In this document: positions 6,987 through 14,319 of the stretch, in pieces
Layout: every line of letters starts with the position of its first letter
Numbering within the stretch: position 1 is the stretch's first letter
Assembly (NCBI GenBank): GCA_027698105.1
Contig: JAQERH010000038.1
Span: 1 to 25,738 of the forward strand
Reading direction: 5' to 3'
Length of the DNA stretch: 25,738 bases
Origin: Lachnospiraceae bacterium AM93-12TA
GTDB lineage: Bacteria; Bacillota; Clostridia; Lachnospirales; Lachnospiraceae
The notes under the pieces: generated by a model
The model's input: only the letters and a program-made list of their open reading frames with translations
The model's database searches: none
Told to the model about the DNA's origin: nothing
Position numbers and translations under genes: made by a program

Positions 6987-7784
6987 ATGCTCATTAAAGA
7001 AGAATTTCTGAAGAAATACAACATTGCGGAGAATGAATTCCGTTCTGCCAATATTAGTTTTAAGGAACTGGAGAAAATTTACAGTCACTACTGTTCCTTG
7101 GAGCCGACGCTGCGCTCCATCAGCCGTGATTTTCTCGATCAGTACCTGTATGATACAGAGCGGGCAGGGATTCATTCCTACCGCTATCGGTTAAAGGATC
7201 CAGGCCATCTGATTGAAAAGATTATCAGAAAGAGGAATGAGAGCCTGAACAGCTACCGGGAGATTAACAGCTCTAATTACTATAAATACCTGACGGATCT
7301 GATAGGAATCCGCGTGTTTTTCCTGTACCGAGAGGACTGGAGAGGTTTTCATGAGTATATTACCAGCCAGTTTGAGAATAACCCGGAACTTTATGTGGAA
7401 GATAGGCTGAGGGATTTCGATGAGGACCCGGATCACTGGTATATTGCAGAGCGCCCGAAAAGCTACCGGAGAATCGGAGATTCTAAAATATACGATAAAA
7501 ACCTGATTGATATTAAGTCAGACGGGATTTACCGTTCCATTCACTATATTGTGAAGTATAAGGGATATTATGTGGAGCTGCAGGCCAGAACTCTCTTTGA
7601 AGAGGGGTGGAGCGAGGTGGATCACGATATTGTATATCCATACTTCCAGGATGATGTGATGCTAAAGGACTTTTCCACCCTGTTAAACCGTCTGTCCGGC
7701 ATGGCAGATGAGATGAGCTCTTACTTCAGACGCCTGAAGGAGGCCAAGGAACAGTACCAGATGGAAGAGGACCATACATTATAG
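6987..7784 (+). CDS. RelA/SpoT-domain nucleotide pyrophosphokinase, atypical small alarmone synthetase
   Basis: 265 residues. It carries one RelA/SpoT synthetase domain and no HD hydrolase, TGS or ACT domain. Visible motifs are the ATP-side basic block YRLKDPGHLIEKI (67-79), DLIGIRV (104-110), YRSIHY (182-187), and the catalytic block ELQARTLFEEGWSEVDH (197-213) with E197. The ending GWSEVDHDIVYP differs from RelQ-type enzymes (MDFWASLDH) and resembles the more divergent RelA/SpoT subfamilies. Production of (p)ppGpp or pppApp from ATP is inferred; transfer to another acceptor, as in some toxic synthetases, cannot be excluded. ATG 6987 is fixed by AAGGAG at 6974-6979, which lies inside the end of galT. 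An in-frame extension into galT to 6903 is spurious. No antitoxin-like gene is adjacent, which argues against a toxin role. Confidence 0.85.
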   Translation: MLIKEEFLKKYNIAENEFRSANISFKELEKIYSHYCSLEPTLRSISRDFLDQYLYDTERAGIHSYRYRLKDPGHLIEKIIRKRNESLNSYREINSSNYYKYLTDLIGIRVFFLYREDWRGFHEYITSQFENNPELYVEDRLRDFDEDPDHWYIAERPKSYRRIGDSKIYDKNLIDIKSDGIYRSIHYIVKYKGYYVELQARTLFEEGWSEVDHDIVYPYFQDDVMLKDFSTLLNRLSGMADEMSSYFRRLKEAKEQYQMEEDHTL

Positions 7785-7792
7785 TATGAAGA

Positions 7793-7865
7793 AAAAAGAA
7801 GAGGAAGTGAAATGTTTTCCATTGAAATTTGCTGGAAACATTGCCTTTCTCTTCTTTTTGTTTTA
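7793..7865. terminator. Long-stem bidirectional terminator
   Basis: AAAAAGAAGAGGAAG (from 7794) pairs with a matching arm ending at about 7859, with a few internal mismatches and an inner AATGTTTTCC/GGAAACATT segment. The hairpin is followed by TTTTTGTTTT on the plus strand and by a T-rich tail on the minus strand. It can serve both the galT unit and the convergent PTS gene. Confidence 0.8.
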
Positions 7866-7933
7866 CAGGAATAGGAAATGGTGTTCTAGGAGTTAAAACT
7901 CTTTTTTGCAATGCCTGAATGGTATTGCTCTGG

Positions 7934-8959
7934 CTACAGAGCCAGCTTCAGGTCTCCCTCCTTAATCCAGCCAATCCGGCGGAAGAACCAGCCAAAGAGA
8001 AGAGTCAGAACAGCCGGGAGCAGGAAGCAGACCATGAGAATGCCGATCCACATGGATGCTCCGCCTTCCGGCATGGCGGTGTAGACACCGATAGGGCCTA
8101 CCAGACCGCAGGTTCCCATGCCTGCTCCGGCAGCAATATTTTCCAGTTTAAAGACTATAGTGGAGATCGGGCCTGTCACCATGGAAGCCAGGGTGGGGGC
8201 CAGCCAGATTTTCGGATTTCTGACAATATTTGGTATCTGGAGCATGGAAGTGCCAAGCCCCTGGGCCAACAGACCTCCAAAGCCGTTTTCACGGTAGCTG
8301 AGTACGGCAAAGCCGATCATCTGGGCGCAGCAGCCTGCAGTGGCCGCTCCTCCTGCCAGTCCGTCGAGACTCAGCATGATGCAGATAGCCGCGCTGCTGA
8401 TGGGGAGAGTCAGGGCAATGCCGATGAGGGCTGATACCAGGATTCCCATGAAAAGCGGCTGCATCACCGTAGCTGTCTTTACCAGATCTCCAAATCCTGT
8501 CATAAAGGCAGAGACGCCTGGTCCAACAAACTGAGCAGTCAGAACGCCGGAGATAATGGTGACACCTGGAGTGACGAGAATATCCACCCTCGTTTCCTTT
8601 GAAACCAGCTTGCCAAGTTCTGAAGCAATAATGGTGGCTGCCAGAGCACCTACAGGGCCGCCCAGCTCATTTCCTGCAATACCTACCGTAGCTGCAGAAA
8701 AAATCACCAGCTGAGGGGATTTTAAGGCGTAAGAAATGGATACGCCCAGGGCTGCGCCGGTGGCTCCCTTGGCATAAACGGCAATGGTGTTAAAAATTTC
8801 AATGCCTGTTTTCTCACCCAGAGTTGCGAAGATGGTTCCGATTAACAGGGAAGCAAAAAGGCCGAAGGCCATAGCTCCCAGGGCATCGATCAGATAAGTC
8901 TGGACTGAAATATTAATCTGCTTTCGTCTCAGAAAGTCTTTTACAGTCTGGCGGTTCAT
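7934..8959 (-). CDS. PTS EIIC-type membrane protein, PfoR-like (PTS_EIIC_2 family)
   Basis: 341 residues with about eight to ten hydrophobic helices. The sequence fits the PTS_EIIC_2 family (PF13303), which includes PfoR of Clostridium perfringens: a short basic N-terminus (FLRRKQINISVQTYLIDALGAMAFGLFASL), then repeated Gly/Ala-rich helices such as GNELGGPVGALAATIIASELGKLVSKETRVDI (two adjoining blocks) and a central SAAICIMLSLDGLAGGAATAGC region. No EIIA or EIIB domain or gene is nearby, so the usual sugar phosphotransfer is not shown; PfoR-type proteins have been linked to regulation, and the cargo is unknown. GGGAGG lies 11 bases upstream of the ATG. It is monocistronic, convergent with galT's unit and divergent from metF. 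Confidence 0.85.
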   Translation of the reverse strand: MNRQTVKDFLRRKQINISVQTYLIDALGAMAFGLFASLLIGTIFATLGEKTGIEIFNTIAVYAKGATGAALGVSISYALKSPQLVIFSAATVGIAGNELGGPVGALAATIIASELGKLVSKETRVDILVTPGVTIISGVLTAQFVGPGVSAFMTGFGDLVKTATVMQPLFMGILVSALIGIALTLPISSAAICIMLSLDGLAGGAATAGCCAQMIGFAVLSYRENGFGGLLAQGLGTSMLQIPNIVRNPKIWLAPTLASMVTGPISTIVFKLENIAAGAGMGTCGLVGPIGVYTAMPEGGASMWIGILMVCFLLPAVLTLLFGWFFRRIGWIKEGDLKLAL

Positions 8960-8998
8960 GGATAATTGTTCCTCCCTTTTTTAAGAAATACATAAATG

Positions 8999-9034
8999 CT
9001 GAATCAGCCAAGGTTCATTTTATCATAGATTCAG
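8999..9034 (-). promoter_or_regulatory. Candidate PTS-gene promoter inside an inverted repeat
   Basis: On the minus strand TGATAAAAT gives an extended -10 (plus-strand coordinates 9017-9025); the -35 is weak. The -10 is enclosed by a perfect 7-bp inverted repeat, CTGAATC (8999-9005) and GATTCAG (9028-9034), a possible operator. Confidence 0.35.
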
Positions 9035-9073
9035 AAAAAAGAAACGATGATTGTAGAAAAAATATCAATCCTG

Positions 9074-9082
9074 TGATATACT
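9074..9082 (+). promoter_or_regulatory. Extended -10 promoter for metF
   Basis: TGATATACT (9074-9082) matches an extended -10. A TTGTAG lies 20 bases upstream, too far for an ideal -35. No SAM, cobalamin or T-box leader was recognised in the 70 bases before metF. Confidence 0.45.
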
Positions 9083-9152
9083 GGAAAGAAAATATTGAAA
9101 ATACTGAAAGCAGAGAAAAGAAACGTCTGCATTCAGACGGAGGTGTAAATAA

Positions 9153-10010
9153 ATGAAAATTAAAGACATATTAGCCCAGGGAAAGCCCACCCTTTCCTTT
9201 GAAGTGTTTCCGCCCAAGGTGCAGGACAACTATAATTCTGTAGAGGCAGCTGCATTAAAAATTGCCGGACTGAAACCATCTTTTATGAGCGTTACCTATG
9301 GAGCAGGTGGGGGAACCAGCAGATACACCGTGGATATTGCATCCAGCATTAAGGCTCAGGGGGTCAACGCGCTGGCCCATCTGACCTGCGTTTCTTCTAC
9401 CAGAGAGGAAGTACGCAGAGTGCTGGAAGGCCTGAAAGAGCATGGGATTGAGAACGTGCTGGCTTTGAGGGGCGACATTCCGGAGGGAGGTCCCCTGGCC
9501 CATGACTATAAGTACGCTTCTGAGTTGATTCGCGACATCCGGGAGTTTGGGGGAGATTTCTGCATCGGAGCTGCCTGCTATCCGGAGGGACATGTGGAAT
9601 CTGCCAACAAGACAGCAGATATCGAGCATCTGCGGGAAAAGGTGGAGGCGGGCTGTGAATTTGTCACCACTCAGATGTTCTTTGACAATAACATTCTTTA
9701 CAATTATCTCTACCGGATACGGGAGAGAGGCATCACAGTGCCTGTAATTGCAGGAATTATGCCAGTGACCAATGCAAAGCAGATTAAACGTATCTGTCAG
9801 ATGTCAGGAACCTACCTGCCTGCCCGGTTTAAAGCTATTGTAGACCGGTTTGGGGATAATCCGGCCGCTATGAAGCAGGCGGGCATTGCCTACGCCACAG
9901 AGCAGATTATTGATTTGATTGCCAACCATGTGAATGGAATCCACGTTTACTCTATGAATAAGCCGGATGTGGCAGAGCAGATTAAGACAAGTCTTTCTGA
10001 AATTCTGTAG
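9153..10010 (+). CDS. metF: Methylenetetrahydrofolate reductase
   Basis: 285 residues, the usual bacterial MetF length. It reduces 5,10-methylene-THF to 5-methyl-THF with FAD. The family blocks appear in order: SFEVFPPK with the catalytic Glu at residue 17, SVTYGAGGG, ALAHLTCV, ENVLALRGDIP, CIGAACYPEGH, TTQMFFDN and GIMPVTN. The start at 9153 has an ACGGAGGTG site about 9 bases upstream. It heads a three-gene methionine synthesis cluster: the reactivation protein starts 49 bases downstream and metH follows. Its product is the methyl donor for MetH. In Lachnospiraceae some MetF proteins also need a MetV partner, but none is encoded here. Confidence 0.95.
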   Translation: MKIKDILAQGKPTLSFEVFPPKVQDNYNSVEAAALKIAGLKPSFMSVTYGAGGGTSRYTVDIASSIKAQGVNALAHLTCVSSTREEVRRVLEGLKEHGIENVLALRGDIPEGGPLAHDYKYASELIRDIREFGGDFCIGAACYPEGHVESANKTADIEHLREKVEAGCEFVTTQMFFDNNILYNYLYRIRERGITVPVIAGIMPVTNAKQIKRICQMSGTYLPARFKAIVDRFGDNPAAMKQAGIAYATEQIIDLIANHVNGIHVYSMNKPDVAEQIKTSLSEIL

Positions 10011-10059
10011 GGAACGGCTGAAAGAGAGGCTAAAAATTGAGAGAGTGCAGGAGAAGCCT

Positions 10060-10752
10060 ATGACAGAACATAATGAAACGATAGCAGAGCAGACCAGCCG
10101 GAGCGAGGCGTTCCGCTATCTGGGATACAGGGGAGCTGCGCCGGATGAAGTCTCTGAAGCGCTGATGGAGGACTGTATCAGAGAGCTTTGTACAAAACTT
10201 TCTCCCCGCTTTTTTGCCAGGACATATCCTCTTCAGATGACAGAAGAAGGGGAGCTTATTTTCTCCTGTTTCCGTGTTAAAAGCAGGGATTTAAAGAAGA
10301 ACCTGGAGGGCTGTCATTCTGTTATTCTGTTTGGGGCAACGCTGGGGGCAGGCGTGGATTTCCTGCTTCGCAGATATGCAGTTTTAGACATGAGCCGGGC
10401 CGCTGTGATGCAGGCAGCTTCAGCGGCCATGATAGAAGCCTACTGTAACATGGAGAACCGGTGCCTGGAGAAAGAGTACCGAAAAAAGAGACAGATCCTC
10501 TGTCCCAGATTCAGTCCGGGCTATGGAGATTTTCCTCTGGCTTTCCAGGAGAAGTTTGCTCTGGCCCTGGAGCTTGAGAAGACGGTGGGTATTACACTGA
10601 CGGAAGGTTTTCTCATGATGCCTTCCAAATCGGTGACAGCAGTGATTGGCGTCAAAGAGGAAGCGGCGTGTTCCGGGAAAGGAGCTGTGAAAGCAGCTGA
10701 CAGTAAATGCCGGATCTGTAACAAGACAGACTGTCTCTACCGGGAACCATGA
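10060..10752 (+). CDS. Methionine synthase reactivation domain protein (free-standing)
   Basis: 230 residues. It matches the B12-dependent methionine synthase activation domain (Met_synt_B12, PF02965), which binds AdoMet and remethylates oxidised cob(II)alamin. Visible blocks are EAFRYLGYRG, SVILFGATLGAGVDFLLRRY, RFSPGYGDFPLAFQ and LMMPSKSVTAVIG, followed by a C-terminal Cys cluster (CRICNKTDCLYR). In E. coli this is the last domain of MetH; here it is a separate gene just upstream of a MetH that lacks it. The start at ATG 10060 has AGGAG at 10049-10053 with 6 bases. An in-frame extension to 9967 overlapping metF has no support. The reductant that feeds it is not encoded nearby. Confidence 0.9.
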   Translation: MTEHNETIAEQTSRSEAFRYLGYRGAAPDEVSEALMEDCIRELCTKLSPRFFARTYPLQMTEEGELIFSCFRVKSRDLKKNLEGCHSVILFGATLGAGVDFLLRRYAVLDMSRAAVMQAASAAMIEAYCNMENRCLEKEYRKKRQILCPRFSPGYGDFPLAFQEKFALALELEKTVGITLTEGFLMMPSKSVTAVIGVKEEAACSGKGAVKAADSKCRICNKTDCLYREP

Positions 10753-10836
10753 TAGGCAGGCAGAGAAAAATACTGCAAAGAAGAACTGTTTCGTTAAAAC
10801 AGAGGACAGAGAGTGAGAGAATGCGAGGAAATAGAG

Positions 10837-13314
10837 ATGGACAGAGGGAAACAGAAAAAAACAGGAAAAACTGAGGTGTTAGCAGAGCTTGAAGAGCGGA
10901 TTCTCTTTTTCGACGGAGGCACAGGAAGCCTTCTGCAGGCGGCCGGCCTGGAGGCGGGGGAGCTGCCGGAGACATGGAATATCACACATCCGGAGAAAGT
11001 GGTGAAAATCCATCGGGACTATCTGAATGCCGGCTGCGATATGGTAAAGACCAATACATTCGGAGCTAATGGTCTGAAATTTAACGATCACACAGAATTT
11101 ACACTGAAGGAAATCATAACAGCAGCGACAGAAAACGCCAGACAGGCAGTACGGGAGGCAGGACATGGCTGGATTGCCCTGGATCTGGGGCCGACAGGCA
11201 GGCTTCTAAAGCCTATGGGAGATCTGGAGTTTGAGACAGCTGTAGGGCTATACCGTGAAGCGGCAGAAATAGGAATACAGGCAGGAGCAGATCTGATTCT
11301 TATTGAAACCATGAGTGACAGCTATGAGCTGAAGGCAGCGGTTTTAGGGGCTAAGGAGGCCCTGGAGAGCCATGGACGACTCACAGGAGAGAACAGGCTT
11401 CCAGTGTTTGCTACTGTGATTTTTGATGAAAAAGGAAAGCTTCTGACAGGAGGAACCGCGCGTTCTGTTATTGCACTGCTGGAAGGTCTGGGGGTAGACG
11501 CTCTGGGAATCAACTGCGGTCTGGGACCATTGGAGATGAAGGAGATAGTAAAGGAATATGTTAAATACGCTTCTCTTCCCATTATCGTGAATCCCAATGC
11601 AGGACTTCCGCGGAGCGAAGGCGGAAAAACAGTTTATGATATTGATGGGGAAGCGTTTGCAGAAGCTATGGAAGAACTGGTGGATCTGGGTGTTTCCATA
11701 GCAGGAGGCTGCTGTGGAACGACACCGGATCACATCAGAAGTCTGATTGAACGGTGCAGGGAAAAAGAACAGAAACTTCCTGAAGAAAAGACAGAAACAG
11801 TGGTCGCTTCCTATGCCCAGATTGTGGAAATTGGAAAAAATCCGACAGTAATCGGAGAGAGGATTAATCCTACAGGAAAATCTAAGTTTAAGGAAGCGCT
11901 GCGGACTCACAACATGGAATACATTCTCAGGGAGGGAATGATCCAGCAGGAGAACGGAGCACAGATTCTGGACGTCAATGTAGGCCTTCCAGAGATTGAC
12001 GAACCTGCTATGATGGAGGAGGCAGTGCGGGAACTGCAGAGCATTATTGATCTTCCCCTTCAGATTGATACAGCAGATGGGAATGCTCTGGAGCGGGCAT
12101 TGAGAGTGTACAATGGAAAACCACTGGTTAACTCTGTAAACGGAAAAAAAGAGAGTATGGAGACGGTGTTCCCACTGGTAAAAAAGTACGGGGGCGTGGT
12201 TGTGGCTCTGACTCTGGATGAAAACGGTATCCCAGCCACAGCAGACGGACGCCTTGCAGTGGCAGAGCGTATTTATCAGAAGGCGGCAGAATATGGAATC
12301 CATAAGAAAGATATTATCATTGATCCGCTCTGCATGACGGTCAGCTCAGAACCTCAGGGAGCAGTAACGACTCTGGAGGCAGTGCGCCGGGTGAGGGATG
12401 AACTGGGCGGAAAAACGATTCTCGGCGTGTCTAATATCTCCTTTGGACTGCCGCAGAGAGAAATTATTAATGCCTCTTTCTTTACGATGGCACTGATGAA
12501 CGGCTTAAATGCAGCGATTATCAATCCCAATTCTGAAGCCATGATGCGTTCTCTGTACAGTTTCCGGGCTTTGGCGGCACTGGATGAAAACTGCGCAGAT
12601 TACATTGGCAGATATGGCAGCCAGAACGGTCAGGCTGCGCTTTCAGCTTCTTCAAAATCAGGCAGTCAGGCAGAAAAGACGGAGGGAAATCCCAGGGAGC
12701 TTCTCAGAGAAAGCGTAATCAGAGGATTGAAGGATCAGGCGGCAGAGCAGGCTGCCCTGGCTTTAAAGGAAGCAGATTCTCTGGAGATTATCAATTCCTG
12801 TATGATTCCGGCTCTGGATACCGTGGGAAAAGGGTTTGAGAAGGGAACTGTGTTTCTTCCCCAGCTTTTAATGAGCGCAGAAGCGGCTAAGGCAGCTTTT
12901 GATGTAATAAAAGAAGCTATGGCAGGAACAGGACAGACACAGGAGAAAAAGGGTGTGATTATCCTGGCTACTGTCAAGGGCGACATCCATGATATCGGAA
13001 AAAATATTGTAAAAGTGCTGCTTGAGAACTATAGTTATGAAGTAGCAGATCTGGGCCGGGATGTACCGCCGGAGAAAATTGCAGAGGAGACAGTGAAACG
13101 CCATGCTCCGCTGGTGGGGCTTAGCGCTCTCATGACGACTACAGTGCCCAGTATGGAGAAGACGATTAAACTTTTGAGGGAAGAAGCTCCCTGGGCCAGG
13201 ATTATGGTGGGAGGAGCTGTACTGACAGAAGAGTATGCACAGTCCATAGGAGCAGATTCTTACTGCAGAGATGCAATGGCTTCTGTCAACTATGCACAGA
13301 AAATAATCGGATAG
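10837..13314 (+). CDS. metH: B12-dependent methionine synthase lacking the reactivation domain
   Basis: 825 residues from ATG 10837. Domains in order: homocysteine-binding barrel (about 1-310) with zinc ligands C227, C292 and C293 in INCG and GGCCGTTPD; pterin-binding barrel (about 325-590) with VIGERINPTGK, GAQILDVNVG and IIDPLCMT; helical cap (about 630-700); and cobalamin-binding Rossmann domain with DIHDIGKN, H718 being the lower cobalt ligand. The protein stops there, so the fourth domain is missing and is supplied by the gene before it. It transfers the methyl group of 5-methyl-THF to homocysteine. A GTG at 10813 is an alternative start; GAGGAA at 10824-10829 favours 10837. Confidence 0.96.
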   Translation: MDRGKQKKTGKTEVLAELEERILFFDGGTGSLLQAAGLEAGELPETWNITHPEKVVKIHRDYLNAGCDMVKTNTFGANGLKFNDHTEFTLKEIITAATENARQAVREAGHGWIALDLGPTGRLLKPMGDLEFETAVGLYREAAEIGIQAGADLILIETMSDSYELKAAVLGAKEALESHGRLTGENRLPVFATVIFDEKGKLLTGGTARSVIALLEGLGVDALGINCGLGPLEMKEIVKEYVKYASLPIIVNPNAGLPRSEGGKTVYDIDGEAFAEAMEELVDLGVSIAGGCCGTTPDHIRSLIERCREKEQKLPEEKTETVVASYAQIVEIGKNPTVIGERINPTGKSKFKEALRTHNMEYILREGMIQQENGAQILDVNVGLPEIDEPAMMEEAVRELQSIIDLPLQIDTADGNALERALRVYNGKPLVNSVNGKKESMETVFPLVKKYGGVVVALTLDENGIPATADGRLAVAERIYQKAAEYGIHKKDIIIDPLCMTVSSEPQGAVTTLEAVRRVRDELGGKTILGVSNISFGLPQREIINASFFTMALMNGLNAAIINPNSEAMMRSLYSFRALAALDENCADYIGRYGSQNGQAALSASSKSGSQAEKTEGNPRELLRESVIRGLKDQAAEQAALALKEADSLEIINSCMIPALDTVGKGFEKGTVFLPQLLMSAEAAKAAFDVIKEAMAGTGQTQEKKGVIILATVKGDIHDIGKNIVKVLLENYSYEVADLGRDVPPEKIAEETVKRHAPLVGLSALMTTTVPSMEKTIKLLREEAPWARIMVGGAVLTEEYAQSIGADSYCRDAMASVNYAQKIIG

Positions 13315-13337
13315 AAAAAATAAATAAAAAAGAGAAA

Positions 13338-13364
13338 ATTCTGAAGAAAATAATGCTTCAGAAT
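13338..13364. other. Hairpin after metH without a plus-strand U-tract
   Basis: ATTCTGAAG (13338-13346) and CTTCAGAAT (13356-13364) form a perfect 9-bp stem. On the plus strand ACACAAAAAAC follows, so it is not a standard terminator for metH; the T-rich tail is on the minus strand, where no gene points toward it. Confidence 0.5.
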
Positions 13365-13422
13365 ACACAAAAAACAGGAGAGGACAGCTCCTCTTTCAGA
13401 CAGAACGGGAAAGAAAGTTTAC

Positions 13423-13451
13423 TTGACAGAGAAGAGAAATTGTAATAGAAT
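13423..13451 (+). promoter_or_regulatory. Strong promoter of ptsH
   Basis: A perfect TTGACA (13423-13428) and TAGAAT (13446-13451) have a 17-base spacer. This is the best -35 in the window and fits a highly expressed gene. Confidence 0.75.
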
Positions 13452-13514
13452 TTTCTATATCAAATGAGGAGTCCAGACACTCCCAGGAAACGAAACAGTA
13501 GAGGAGACGAGCTT

Positions 13515-13781
13515 ATGTTATCTAAGAAATTAACAGTTGTGAATCCGTCCGGTCTGCACTTAAGACCAGCGGGAGTTTTATCCCAGGCAGCGATGAAATT
13601 CAAAAGTGACGTCATCATTGAGTGCGGCGAAAAGAGAATCGTTGCAAAGAGCGTGCTGAATGTTATGGCAGCAGGAATCAAGTGCGGAACAGAGATTAAC
13701 CTGATCTGCGACGGCGAGGACGAGGAGGCAGCTATGGAAGCTCTCTCCGCAGCTATTGAGAGCGGACTTGGCGAGAAATAA
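13515..13781 (+). CDS. ptsH: Phosphocarrier protein HPr
   Basis: 88 residues, the standard HPr length. It relays phosphate from enzyme I to the EIIA domains of sugar phosphotransferase systems. The active-site His15 lies in PSGLHLRPAG, and Ser46 lies in AKSVLNVMAAG, the site used by HPr kinase for CcpA-dependent catabolite repression in Bacillota. ATG 13515 has a GAGGAG site 8 bases upstream; the open frame extends to 13464 without a ribosome binding site. It stands alone: ptsI is not downstream, as it often is in other bacteria, and a terminator follows directly. Its own strong promoter suggests high constitutive expression. Confidence 0.94.
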   Translation: MLSKKLTVVNPSGLHLRPAGVLSQAAMKFKSDVIIECGEKRIVAKSVLNVMAAGIKCGTEINLICDGEDEEAAMEALSAAIESGLGEK

Positions 13782-13798
13782 TTCCGTTTATATGGGTA

Positions 13799-13835
13799 CA
13801 AAAGTGTGCGCCTCTGCGCACACTTTTGCTTTATA
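13799..13835 (+). terminator. Intrinsic terminator of ptsH
   Basis: CAAAAGTGTGCGC (13799-13811) pairs perfectly with GCGCACACTTTTG (13816-13828) around a CTCT loop, followed by CTTTATA. Confidence 0.85.
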
Positions 13836-13886
13836 AAAGCCAAAAGCTTGTAAGTTCGTAATTATGAAAAGGCAGGAGGTATGGCT

Positions 13887-14318
13887 ATGAAATACGAAGT
13901 TTATGAACACAAGACACAGTATTATGAGACGGATCAGATGGGAATCATTCATCATTCCAACTATATTCGCTGGTTTGAGGAAGCCAGAGTCCATATGATG
14001 GAGCAGATGGGAATGGGCTATGACGCCATGGAGGAGGCCGGTGTAATCAGTCCTGTGATTTCCATACACTGCGAGTACAAGAGTATGACCCGTTTCGGAG
14101 AGACCGTGAGGATTATTACGAACCTGAAGGAATATAATGGAATCAGGATGACCATTGAGTATACTGTGCTGGATTGTGAGACAGGTCAGGTGCGCTGCGT
14201 AGGAGAGAGCCGTCACTGTTTCCTGACAAGAGACGGGAATCCGGTTTCCCTGAAACGCAATTATATTGAGATGGACAAGGCATTCCGGGAATTTAAGAAA
14301 GAGACTGAGGAGAATTAA
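13887..14318 (+). CDS. Acyl-CoA thioesterase, YbgC/FadM-like hotdog protein
   Basis: 143 residues. A single 4HBT hotdog domain of the YbgC/FadM type: YYETDQMGIIHHSNYIRWFEEAR carries the catalytic Asp in the ETDQMG turn and the H-x-x-N-Y-x-x-W block (quoted as adjoining motifs). It hydrolyses acyl-CoA thioesters; chain preference cannot be read. ATG 13887 is chosen over ATG 13881 because AGGAGG (13874-13879) is only one base from 13881 but seven from 13887. The PAP2 phosphatase gene starts one base after its stop codon, so the two probably form an operon. No clear promoter was found in the short space after the ptsH terminator. Confidence 0.88.
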   Translation: MKYEVYEHKTQYYETDQMGIIHHSNYIRWFEEARVHMMEQMGMGYDAMEEAGVISPVISIHCEYKSMTRFGETVRIITNLKEYNGIRMTIEYTVLDCETGQVRCVGESRHCFLTRDGNPVSLKRNYIEMDKAFREFKKETEEN

Positions 14319-14319
14319 A

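Noticed and set aside
6987..7784. Toxin-antitoxin reading of the galT-linked synthetase as a toxic small alarmone synthetase
   Set aside because: No antitoxin-sized gene is adjacent on either side; the gene is followed directly by a terminator and preceded by a metabolic gene.
8960..9152. SAM, cobalamin or T-box leader before metF
   Set aside because: The transcribed leader is too short and none of the conserved core elements is present.
11344..12303. A 319-codon open frame on the minus strand inside metH
   Set aside because: It lies antisense to a complete, motif-rich MetH, has no ribosome binding site, and its product is rich in Cys, His and Ser with no recognisable domain; it is a shadow of the coding strand.
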